Shown here: piece by piece, positions 16,160 to 22,973 of the stretch
Layout of the letters: the number at the start of each line of letters is the position of its first letter
Position numbering within the stretch: the first letter of the stretch is position 1
Virus record (IMG/VR): IMGVR_UViG_3300049491_000169
Span: 1-29,972 of that record
DNA: 29,972 nt
Reading direction: 5' to 3' (one strand)
DNA from: a virus
Notes under the pieces: generated by a model
What the model saw: the letters and a program-made list of their open reading frames with translations, nothing else
Databases searched by the model: none
Told to the model about the DNA's origin: nothing
Translations under genes and position numbers: made by a program

Positions 16160-17116
16160 CTAGACGCCGGGGACGGTGACTGTCGTGGTAACCCAGACAC
16201 CGTTCTGGCTGGCGCTGAGGGTGTAGGTGCCCGCGGTCGCGTACGTGTGCGTGGTGTCGCCACCGAGCACGTAGTCCCACGTTCCGTCGCCGAACTCGTA
16301 CCAGACGGGCTCGGTGAGGCTGGCATCCGGCACAACCGTGATCGTGGCGAGGAACGCATCTTCGGCGACGACTGCAGCAACGCTCGAGAGCGTGTCTGCG
16401 GCCGGGTCGAGCAGCGGCTTGAGGCCCGCGTACTCAGTGGGAGGTGCGATCTCGACGGCGATCATGAGGAGGTGATCGGTTGTCGACAGAGCGGTGACGA
16501 GCGGACCTGAGATCGGATCTGGCGTGCCCGCGTTGAGCATGACCTTGTATGGCCCCTTGCCCCATGCGTTGCCGTCCTTGGTGGAGGCTCCGGTGAGGGT
16601 GAAGGTGACCGCGCCGTTCTCGATCGTGAAGTCGCCGAGGATGCCGCCCTTGGCAAACGGCGTGAGCACGTAGCCGTAGGAGCCCTGAGCGTTCTCGTCG
16701 GTGCAGGCATCAGTCGACGGCGCTCCGGCCCACACCTCGAGCGCGAAGCCCTGAGTGGTGAGCCCGACGGCGGTGTCGACGGTGAAGCCGATCGCCTCGC
16801 CGAGGTAGTTGAGGTAGACCTCCTGCCCGGTGATCATCGAGAAGAACCCCGGGTCGACCTCGCAGAAGGTCATCTCGATGGCGTACCCGTTGAACGTGGT
16901 CTCCGCGGGCTCGAAAATGCAGGTCTCGCCGCCTGCATTCGTGACGCGGATTTCGTCGGAGTCACTCGTCTGCGCGGTGTACGCGCTCGTGATGAACCCC
17001 TTGGTGACGGCAACGGAGTCTTCTCCGTAGACGGGCCGGCCACAACCGTCGAGGCGCGTTGCGCGCATACGACGGCCCTTGACCAGCTTGATCGGCTTGG
17101 TGACCGGCTTCGACAT
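16160..17116 (-). CDS. Candidate major tail protein with C-terminal PKD domain, 318 aa
   Basis: Residues 1-240 have the feel of a siphovirus tail tube protein: KGRRMRATRLDGCGRPVYGE, then AYTAQTSDSDEIRVTNAGGE, TFNGYAIEMTFCEVDPGFFSMITGQ and NAWGKGPYKVMLNAG. Actinophage tail tube proteins share 'RATRLD.CG.P..G' and 'CEVDP..F..'. Residues about 253-318 form a PKD-type Ig-like domain with YEFGDGTWDYVLGGDTTHTY and ATAGTYTLSASQNG. Such C-terminal Ig domains decorate the outside of tail tubes. The gene is followed by a hairpin, suggesting high separate expression. Its position before, not after, the connector genes is unusual, so another virion role is possible. Confidence 0.65.
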   Translation of the reverse strand: MSKPVTKPIKLVKGRRMRATRLDGCGRPVYGEDSVAVTKGFITSAYTAQTSDSDEIRVTNAGGETCIFEPAETTFNGYAIEMTFCEVDPGFFSMITGQEVYLNYLGEAIGFTVDTAVGLTTQGFALEVWAGAPSTDACTDENAQGSYGYVLTPFAKGGILGDFTIENGAVTFTLTGASTKDGNAWGKGPYKVMLNAGTPDPISGPLVTALSTTDHLLMIAVEIAPPTEYAGLKPLLDPAADTLSSVAAVVAEDAFLATITVVPDASLTEPVWYEFGDGTWDYVLGGDTTHTYATAGTYTLSASQNGVWVTTTVTVPGV

Positions 17117-17141
17117 GACCTACTCCTGTTTCGTGATTTGG

Positions 17142-17495
17142 TTATTCGGACTCTGGGCCGTACTTGGCTTTGAGCTCATCCCGCTTGAGCTCGGCGTCAG
17201 CCGGTTCCCAGTTGGGCAGTGTTGCGGCGAACGCGAGCCACTCGGCCTTGCTCGCCCCTCCGTTGGGATATTCGACCACGCCTGCAGCCGGAACCCCGGC
17301 AGGCGCGACGGGCTCGGGCTGTCCCACTGGTGGGACGGACGGCTCACCGTTGAACGCATCGACGACCTCTTCGGGCACGTAGTACCCACCATTGGTCGCA
17401 CGAATCACGTCGACGGGGAAGCCGAGCTCAGAGGCAAGTCCGAGAAGGGTGCGTGCCTTCTCTTTGCCGCGTCCTGCAATGAATCCATCGGGCAT
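17142..17495 (-). CDS. Small acidic head-region protein, 117 aa
   Basis: The N-terminal 50 residues (MPDGFIAGRGKEKARTLLGL, then DVIRATNGGYYVPEEVVDAF) and the C-terminal 30 (NGGASKAEWLAFAATLPNW, then LKRDELKAKYGPE) are separated by a Pro/Val/Ala-rich linker around 55-80. The SKAEWL..FA......L.RDEL..KYG ending is a motif I recall from small actinophage proteins encoded among the capsid and connector genes. It resembles a three-helix SAP-like fold. The start lies 2 nt below the stop of the preceding gene. The function is unknown; a head-tail joining or capsid-accessory role is only inferred from position. Confidence 0.6.
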   Translation of the reverse strand: MPDGFIAGRGKEKARTLLGLASELGFPVDVIRATNGGYYVPEEVVDAFNGEPSVPPVGQPEPVAPAGVPAAGVVEYPNGGASKAEWLAFAATLPNWEPADAELKRDELKAKYGPESE

Positions 17496-17497
17496 GA

Positions 17498-18556
17498 TTA
17501 CTCCACCTTCATCAGGATGGCCGCGGCGAACTGCTCCACGACCACCACGTAGTAGCGCTCCGCGAGTGCGACGTGCTGGTTCGTCTCGAGGATGAATGCC
17601 TCGGAGACGGTTACGTCCCCGCGCCAGATGTGGACCGGCCCGGAGATGTAAAGCCAGAGCTCGCCAGCGCCAGCGACGACGCCACCGGGACCGAAAGGGC
17701 TGGTGTAGCCGTTGCCGTTCGCCACGAGGCTGCCGTTGACCGTCGACGTGATGCCGAGCTCGGTGTTGGCGATCTGCTGGGTCGCGAGCATGATCGCTCC
17801 GCGCTTGCCAGTGTGGACGACAGGGACGCCACCATAGATGGTGCCCGCGTACTCCTCGAGAATGCCCAGAGCCACGCGCGCCTCGACCGCCGTGCCTGAC
17901 ACGGGGGTCAGGTCGATAGCTGCCTTGGCGAGCTCGTAGTTCCAGACGCGCTCTTCGACTGCACGCTGCTCACCGATCTCAAGCGACCTCGTTGCCTTCG
18001 GCGCGTGCTCGGTGTGGTTGAACAGGTAGCACCCGATCCCCTTGTAGACCGGGAACGGGTCGCCATGCTGGTGCGTGAGCTCCGCGAAGATCTTCTCGGC
18101 AGTGGAGACCGTCTCAACGAGGTTGCCACCGGCAACCACGATGTCGATCGACTGACGGAAGTAGTCAGGCCCGGTCACCGTGATGGTGTAGGAGCCGTTC
18201 GCGACGTAGGTCAGATCCTTGACGTTGACGTTGCCGCCCACCTTGGTCTTCGAGTCGGGTGTTGCGACGACGAGCGTAACCGTGCCCGTGCCGTTGCCCT
18301 TGTCGATCGTGTAGGTGCCAGCGGCCCCGCCACGAACAGTCAGGTCAACGTGCAGGGCGACTGCGCCGTCGGTTGCTTCGATGGCACTCAGCGCACAGGG
18401 GTCCGGTGCGATCGTCGCGGTGCCAATCGAGTCGATCTCCATGTCCACGCCCGTGAGGTAGTGGTCGTCGGAGACGGTCTCGAGTGTTGCGGCCACGGCG
18501 AAGAGCCCACCGGAGGCGAGCGTCGTGGTTGGTGTTGGTACGAAGATTCCTACCAT
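17498..18556 (-). CDS. Second large capsid-region virion protein, 352 aa
   Basis: This gene lies directly below the major capsid gene. It combines an N-terminal part with an Ig-like insert (about 70-145: LTVRGGAAGTYTIDKGNGTG, then VANGSYTITVTGPDYF) and a conserved C-terminal part. The latter has LEIGEQRAVEERVWNYELAKA, VALGILEEYAGTIYGGVPVV, a WLYISGPVHIWRGDVTV strand set and HVALAERYYVVVVE. I recall related C-terminal regions in actinophage virion proteins next to the capsid gene. The helix-then-sheet order suggests a capsid-fold relative or vertex/decoration protein, but this is inference. The spacing from the capsid gene is filled by a perfect 15-bp hairpin. Confidence 0.6.
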   Translation of the reverse strand: MVGIFVPTPTTTLASGGLFAVAATLETVSDDHYLTGVDMEIDSIGTATIAPDPCALSAIEATDGAVALHVDLTVRGGAAGTYTIDKGNGTGTVTLVVATPDSKTKVGGNVNVKDLTYVANGSYTITVTGPDYFRQSIDIVVAGGNLVETVSTAEKIFAELTHQHGDPFPVYKGIGCYLFNHTEHAPKATRSLEIGEQRAVEERVWNYELAKAAIDLTPVSGTAVEARVALGILEEYAGTIYGGVPVVHTGKRGAIMLATQQIANTELGITSTVNGSLVANGNGYTSPFGPGGVVAGAGELWLYISGPVHIWRGDVTVSEAFILETNQHVALAERYYVVVVEQFAAAILMKVE

Positions 18557-18579
18557 GGCCTTCTCCTCTCAGAGGTTGG

Positions 18580-18614
18580 TCCCGAGGGAGCACTAGGCCA
18601 GTGCTCCCTCGGGA
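18580..18614 (-). terminator. Perfect 15-bp inverted repeat just after the major capsid gene
   Basis: The arms TCCCGAGGGAGCACT and AGTGCTCCCTCGGGA are exactly complementary around a 5-nt loop. They begin 4 nt past the TAA of the capsid gene. The element is followed on the minus strand by CCAACC, not a T-run. It may therefore act as an mRNA 3' stabiliser or RNase barrier as much as a terminator. Confidence 0.65.
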
Positions 18615-18618
18615 TCGG

Positions 18619-20268
18619 TTACGCCGGGTAGCCGGTGGTGAGGCTGGTGATGTCGGCGCGACCCACACGACCGTGGGTGTCGAGCGCGATGTCCACGAGC
18701 GTTCCGCCGCCGAACATGTTTGCAACGAGCAAGCCCTCCTCGAAGAAGATGGCCGTGTAGGTGTTCGTCTTGACGTCGGTCGAGTCGTAGATCGCGTCGA
18801 GCGAGATCACGTCGGTCGTGCCCTTGACGAATGCACCTGCGGGGTAGAGCGCGACCTGTGCGCTGGTCGGGGTGGCGACACCCGTTGCAGCGAGATCCTG
18901 CCAGTCATAAACCCACTGGATCGAGATGCCGCGGATCGCGAAGAACGCCGTCACCTGCGCGTCGGTGATGCTGAGGAAGTTCTCAACGCCCATGCGGTAC
19001 GCGAGGTCGCGACGGAACACGATGCGGAGCCACGCCGGGGCGAAGGCTTCGAGCGTGGCGCCGATGTTCAGGCGGTACTTGTAGCGGAGGCGCTCGGCCG
19101 CGAGCTCGAGGGCGTTCAGCGTGTCAGCGACAGCCGAGCCGTACTCGGTTGCGTTGACCGCGGTGCCGAGGAACGTCACGATCTTCGAGATGACGCGAGC
19201 GTTCACCTTGTGCTGGTGAGCGACGAGGCCGGCCTCGAGGTAGCGGCGAATGAGCTCCGGGTATCCGACGTTGGTCAGGATGCCGGCGCGGATGCCGTAG
19301 CCGATCGCGTCGAGACGAACCTCGGAGAAGTCGGGGCACTCGACGTCGATGATGTTCTTGACGGTCGCGGCCTCGGCCTCGGCCTCGGTCTGGACGAACC
19401 CGATGCTCGAGTAGATCGCGGAGAAGTCCGGACCCTGCGTGTAGTTGATGCCACCGCGCTTGATTCCCACCTCGGGAAGCGAGAGGATGCCGTCGACGGT
19501 CTCCCACGCCATGAGGTCGTAGATGGTCTCCGACGGGGCGCACCAGCCACCGGCTGCGACGAGCGAGTTGCCCGGGAGACGCTTCTCCTGAGCCGCGGCC
19601 ATGAGGGTCGCGTAGTTCTCGCCAACCGAGTCACCAAGCATGAACTCTGCCGGGATCTCGCGCTTGATCGAGAACACGCCGTAGCGGTCCTGACGCTCGC
19701 CGGAGCCCTTGGAGGTCGGGAACCCCTTGAGGCGAGCCTGCACTGCAGTCGCCGCCTTGGTGAGGTCGGTGATCTCGGTGCCTGCTGCAAAGCCGGCGAT
19801 GTCGATCGACGCGATGATGGTGTTCTTCGGGCGATCCGTGGCCTCGTCGACCGGAGCATCCGGCTCGACCTTGCGAGCGACACGGCTGACGACCTTGCGA
19901 CGTGTCCCTGCTGCTGCAGTCACGGATTCCCCCTCGAGGATTTCGGAGGCGTCGTCGGGAACAACGATGTCCTCGTCGCCCTCCGTCTCGGCCTCGGCTT
20001 CTGGCTCGACACTGGCAGCGTCGAGTGTTGCTCGCGCGGCAGCGATGCGTGCCGTGCGCTCATCTGCGGCTGCAGTGCGGGTGTCGCTCTCAGCCTGAAT
20101 CGTGTTGACGGCAGCGGCGAGACCCTCGAGGTCGTCGATCTGCTCGTCGGTCAGTTCGAGCTCGTCGATCGCGGTGAGCTCGGCGTATTCGGCCAGCGCG
20201 TCCGCGAGGAGAGCGTCGATTGCGGCGGTGTCGAGGGCACTGAGGCCGTCGGGAAGCTTGAACTTCAT
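18619..20268 (-). CDS. HK97-type major capsid protein with N-terminal scaffold-like domain, 549 aa
   Basis: Residues 1-100 are acidic and helical (IDELELTDEQIDDLEGLAAA, VNTIQAESDTRTAAADERTA) and resemble a delta-type internal scaffold that the phage protease would remove. Residues about 100-150 are a Glu/Asp-rich then basic linker. The remaining 400 residues fit an HK97-fold shell protein: GGWCAPSETIYDLMAWETVD, a long beta/helix core, FSEVRLDAIGYGIRAGILTN, VFRRDLAYRMGVENFLSITD, and a C-terminal ALDTHGRVGRADIT. The length exceeds a plain HK97 capsid protein, as expected of a fused scaffold. A promoter-like sequence lies about 100 nt upstream and a strong hairpin lies downstream. AGGAG precedes the ATG by 9 nt. 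Confidence 0.88.
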   Translation of the reverse strand: MKFKLPDGLSALDTAAIDALLADALAEYAELTAIDELELTDEQIDDLEGLAAAVNTIQAESDTRTAAADERTARIAAARATLDAASVEPEAEAETEGDEDIVVPDDASEILEGESVTAAAGTRRKVVSRVARKVEPDAPVDEATDRPKNTIIASIDIAGFAAGTEITDLTKAATAVQARLKGFPTSKGSGERQDRYGVFSIKREIPAEFMLGDSVGENYATLMAAAQEKRLPGNSLVAAGGWCAPSETIYDLMAWETVDGILSLPEVGIKRGGINYTQGPDFSAIYSSIGFVQTEAEAEAATVKNIIDVECPDFSEVRLDAIGYGIRAGILTNVGYPELIRRYLEAGLVAHQHKVNARVISKIVTFLGTAVNATEYGSAVADTLNALELAAERLRYKYRLNIGATLEAFAPAWLRIVFRRDLAYRMGVENFLSITDAQVTAFFAIRGISIQWVYDWQDLAATGVATPTSAQVALYPAGAFVKGTTDVISLDAIYDSTDVKTNTYTAIFFEEGLLVANMFGGGTLVDIALDTHGRVGRADITSLTTGYPA

Positions 20269-20370
20269 GGGAATGCTCCTACTGTCGGTAGAGATGGGTC
20301 TGGGAATTGGACGTGATTGTCAATTGCCACCCGCTCTACGGCAGGAGAGCCGTTACTGCTTCTGCGGCTC

Positions 20371-20399
20371 AGTATGCACGAAACGCCGACGGTCAGCAA
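20371..20399 (-). promoter_or_regulatory. Candidate sigma-70-type promoter upstream of the capsid gene
   Basis: On the minus strand TTGCTG (20399-20394) and CATACT (20376-20371) are separated by exactly 17 nt. They lie about 100 nt before the capsid ATG, in the second-longest intergenic gap of the window. The match is to the housekeeping consensus at 4 of 6 positions each. It is only a candidate. Confidence 0.4.
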
Positions 20400-20422
20400 C
20401 ATCAGACACGCCGGACATGGCG

Positions 20423-20476
20423 AAACCCCCGCGGTGCGCCTCCATCCGGGTATTCCCAGACGGTCCACGGGGGCTT
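20423..20476 (-). terminator. Long-range inverted repeat between protease operon and capsid gene
   Basis: Arms AAGCCCCCG and CGGGGGTTT (one G-U pair) flank a 36-nt loop that contains a small GGG-AATA-CCC stem. It lies 11 nt below the stop of the 47-aa gene and above the candidate capsid promoter. It could end the upstream transcript; the following T-run is only three bases. Confidence 0.4.
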
Positions 20477-20486
20477 CTCGCCAAGC

Positions 20487-20630
20487 TTAGTTCGCGCGGA
20501 AGGTGCCACCCACTCGCACGGCGGCGGCGCGCGCCTCGATCTCGGTGCGGTACGTCGACTTCGTGCCGTCAGGCTTGGTCACGGTCCACAGGCCGCTGGC
20601 ATTCTTCTTGTTCGCGCACGAGCACGCCAT
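20487..20630 (-). CDS. Small Cys-containing conserved phage protein, 47 aa
   Basis: The sequence starts MACSCANKKNASGLWTVTKP, continues DGTKSTYRTEIEARAAAVRV and ends GGTFRAN. The CxC start, 'W.V..PDG....Y.TE.EA.AA....G' core and 'GG.(F/Y)(R/K).N' end match a very short protein family I know from actinophage head gene clusters; no function is established. The ATG directly follows the TAG of the protease fusion (no gap), so it is read by re-initiation. A possible metal site at C3/C5 is speculative. The gene closes the protease transcript before a long intergenic gap. Confidence 0.75.
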   Translation of the reverse strand: MACSCANKKNASGLWTVTKPDGTKSTYRTEIEARAAAVRVGGTFRAN

Positions 20631-22973
20631 CTACTTGACCTTCGCCTTCGCTCGTTCGATGCGGAGGGTACGCATCTTGTCCCTGTCGCTCGCGATCGCA
20701 GCGAGGCGCTCCTTACGCTTGGCGCGGTGCTCCATCTCGTCTGCAACTGCAGCCACGAGGCCGACTGCCGAGTCCATGTCGAGCTTCACGCTCGCGACAA
20801 GCTCCTCGCGCTCCACGATTCCCGCGGCAATGAGCGACGTCTGCACGTTGCCCGACGCGGCGAGCGAGGTGCGAGGGACGGGGAAGCCTGGCACGTTGAC
20901 CGCGAGGGCTGCGACGAGCTCGAGGCTGCCACCGATACGACGCCAGTCGCCGGAGATCGGAGCCGCGCGGAACTCGCGAACCTGCTGCTCCGTGAGGCCG
21001 TCGCGCAGCGCACCGGCGACCCAGATGCCGTGCGCATCCTCGCCGCTGGTGACGTCGGCAACCACAGTGCCGGTGTTGTCGTAGTGCGCGATTGCCTTCT
21101 TCGCGTTCCACTGCTCCCCGGCGTGGCCGGTGGTCATCGTGATCTGCCCGACGGCGATCTCGCCCTTCTCGGTGAGGACGGCGCCGGTGCGGAACATGGC
21201 GTAGTTCGTCGCCGAGAATGGCGCGGTCGTGCAGACGCCGGAGAGCCCGATGTGGCAGACGCCCCACTTCGCGATGTGGCCGAAGACGCGACCCTCCTTG
21301 GTCACAGTCAGCGCCGTGGCCTTCGAGAGCTTCGGGTTGGCGAACCACTCGCTCGGGAGCGTGGTCTCGGCAGCCGGGTAGACGAGCCTGACTGACGGGG
21401 CAGAGGCGACGAGCGAGTGCGCGCCGGTCTCGCGACCCGGCCAGACGCCGAGAGCTTCCTTGTGCATGTTCGCGCACGCGCCGGCGAGCCACTGCGGGTT
21501 GGTGATGTACTTCGCAAGCTGCTTGCGGCAGCGGTTGAAGTCTCCCGGTTCACCCCAGCGGATCTTGGCTGCTCCCTTGCCGTGGGTCCAGTAGCGGCGA
21601 ATGCGCGCGGTGTCCTCGGGGTTGGTAATCCAGCCCGGTCCATCCTTGGTGCCGGGGGCGAAGGCGTCGACGACGGCAGACGCGACGACTCCCTCGATGC
21701 CCTTCGCCGCGAGGAAGGCAATCAGGTTCTCGAGAGTCTGCTCCTCGAGGGGGACGTCTGCGGCGTGAGTCTCGACGAGGGCGAGTGCAGGCGCAACGTG
21801 GATGCCATCGCCCTCTTCCTCGTTCGGGAACGGGTCGTCGATCTCGGAGTGATCGGCCATCTCGTCGGGGCAGTCGCATTCGCCGAGCGCGAGGTACGCC
21901 TCCTGAAACGCCGGGATCGCCACGACGGTCAGGCCGGCGATGCGCGCACGGGAGAACACCGTGATGGCCTCGCCCGACATGAAGGCATCGATGTCATCCA
22001 TCGGGGTCGACGCCTGCATGTCGATCGCGGACTGATCCACGTCCACGCTGACGCCACGAACCGAGCCGTCGATCAGGCCACTGATGACCTCTTCGACCTC
22101 GGGGGTCGAGTTGAAGGTTCCGCTGTACTGGATGAGGTTGGCCTCGTCGACCCACATCTTGTCGATCGCGCCGACGCGCACCGATCCACCGTGCCCGTCG
22201 TCGCTCGCGCGCTGGTAGAGCAGGGGGAACGGGAACTCGCGGAACTCGATCGAACCGATCGCGAACATGCGGCCGTCGCCCGATGGCACTCCGACCGGGG
22301 CCGCGACGCCGTGGAACGGGATCGGGAGCTCTTCGTCAACGGGTGCGTCCTCGGGAGCGACGGTCTCCTCGACCACCGGCTCCTCGACTGGCACATCTAC
22401 CGCAAAGGTAGTGCTCGTGTTGTTCATCGTTCTCCCTCTCCCCACGCCCTGCACGACACAGCGGCAGTTGATCCAGATTTCAGGCGGGCCGATTGGCTGC
22501 CCGGGATAGTCGAGCTCGTACCCGCCTACCTTGAACTTTGCACCGATTCTCACGGTCTGTCGAGCGGCCATGACGTGTGTGTCACGAACATCGCCGTCGC
22601 GCATGGTCACCCAGCGCTTGTTCGGAACGGAGTTGGCGCGGTGCGCGCTGACCGTCGCGTCGTTCACGGTGACGGTCCCGAGCCACATCGTGATGCGGTC
22701 GATCTGCCCGTCGCTCGGCGGCGTGTCGGGCGTCGACGTCTTCTCGAGCGAGCTTGTCAGCATCTTGGCGAAGTCGCGCAGCCCGTTGTCGGGGAAGGCG
22801 TCGGGCGACTCCTGCTGGAAGATCTCGAGCCAGAGCACAGAGGCAAGCTCCACGATGTCCCCGGCCCAGTCCCCGCCGAAGTTCGCGAGCGCCTTGGCGA
22901 CAATCGGGCGCATCTCCTTGTCGGCCGCCTCGAGCCGAGTGTTGCGCGACGCAGCGAACTCCTCGTAGTCCAT
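20631..22973 (-). CDS. MuF-like head protein fused to capsid maturation protease, 780 aa
   Basis: I start at ATG 22973, which shares one base with the portal stop (TGATG); the longer frame to 23126 lies inside portal. Residues 1-175 are MuF-like, ending in WVTMRDGDVRDTHVMAARQT, YELDYPGQPIGPPEIWINCR. Residues about 230-365 resemble an XkdF/prohead-type serine protease, with H261 (SDDGHGGSVRVGAI) and S309 (GSVRGVSVDVD). Residues about 445-515 form a helical domain (GPGWITNPEDTARIRRYW..HKEALGVWPG). Residues 530-702 form a second conserved domain with HYDNTGTVVADV, GEDAHGIWVAGAL, ISGDWRRIGGSLELVAALAV and VPGFPVP. The C-terminus is basic and helical. It should act in prohead maturation by cutting the capsid scaffold. 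An internal ribosome site at 22427 may produce the protease part alone. Confidence 0.82.
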   Translation of the reverse strand: MDYEEFAASRNTRLEAADKEMRPIVAKALANFGGDWAGDIVELASVLWLEIFQQESPDAFPDNGLRDFAKMLTSSLEKTSTPDTPPSDGQIDRITMWLGTVTVNDATVSAHRANSVPNKRWVTMRDGDVRDTHVMAARQTVRIGAKFKVGGYELDYPGQPIGPPEIWINCRCVVQGVGRGRTMNNTSTTFAVDVPVEEPVVEETVAPEDAPVDEELPIPFHGVAAPVGVPSGDGRMFAIGSIEFREFPFPLLYQRASDDGHGGSVRVGAIDKMWVDEANLIQYSGTFNSTPEVEEVISGLIDGSVRGVSVDVDQSAIDMQASTPMDDIDAFMSGEAITVFSRARIAGLTVVAIPAFQEAYLALGECDCPDEMADHSEIDDPFPNEEEGDGIHVAPALALVETHAADVPLEEQTLENLIAFLAAKGIEGVVASAVVDAFAPGTKDGPGWITNPEDTARIRRYWTHGKGAAKIRWGEPGDFNRCRKQLAKYITNPQWLAGACANMHKEALGVWPGRETGAHSLVASAPSVRLVYPAAETTLPSEWFANPKLSKATALTVTKEGRVFGHIAKWGVCHIGLSGVCTTAPFSATNYAMFRTGAVLTEKGEIAVGQITMTTGHAGEQWNAKKAIAHYDNTGTVVADVTSGEDAHGIWVAGALRDGLTEQQVREFRAAPISGDWRRIGGSLELVAALAVNVPGFPVPRTSLAASGNVQTSLIAAGIVEREELVASVKLDMDSAVGLVAAVADEMEHRAKRKERLAAIASDRDKMRTLRIERAKAKVK
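22427..22446 (-). promoter_or_regulatory. Internal ribosome binding site and in-frame ATG within the MuF-protease gene
   Basis: On the minus strand GGGGAGAGGGAGAACG immediately precedes an ATG at 22427 that is in frame (codon 183), exactly at the boundary between the MuF domain and the protease domain. This is a stronger site than many true starts in the window. It would give a 598-aa product starting MNNTSTTFAVDV. Confidence 0.6.

Noticed and set aside
18484-20316. 610-codon plus-strand frame opposite the major capsid gene
   Set aside because: It covers a well-supported capsid gene on the other strand and has the Arg/Val/Asp-rich make-up of an antisense shadow.
20318-20323. TTGACA (minus strand) as a -35 box for the capsid gene
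   Set aside because: No -10-like hexamer lies 16-18 nt downstream; the TTGCTG-N17-CATACT pair further up is better.
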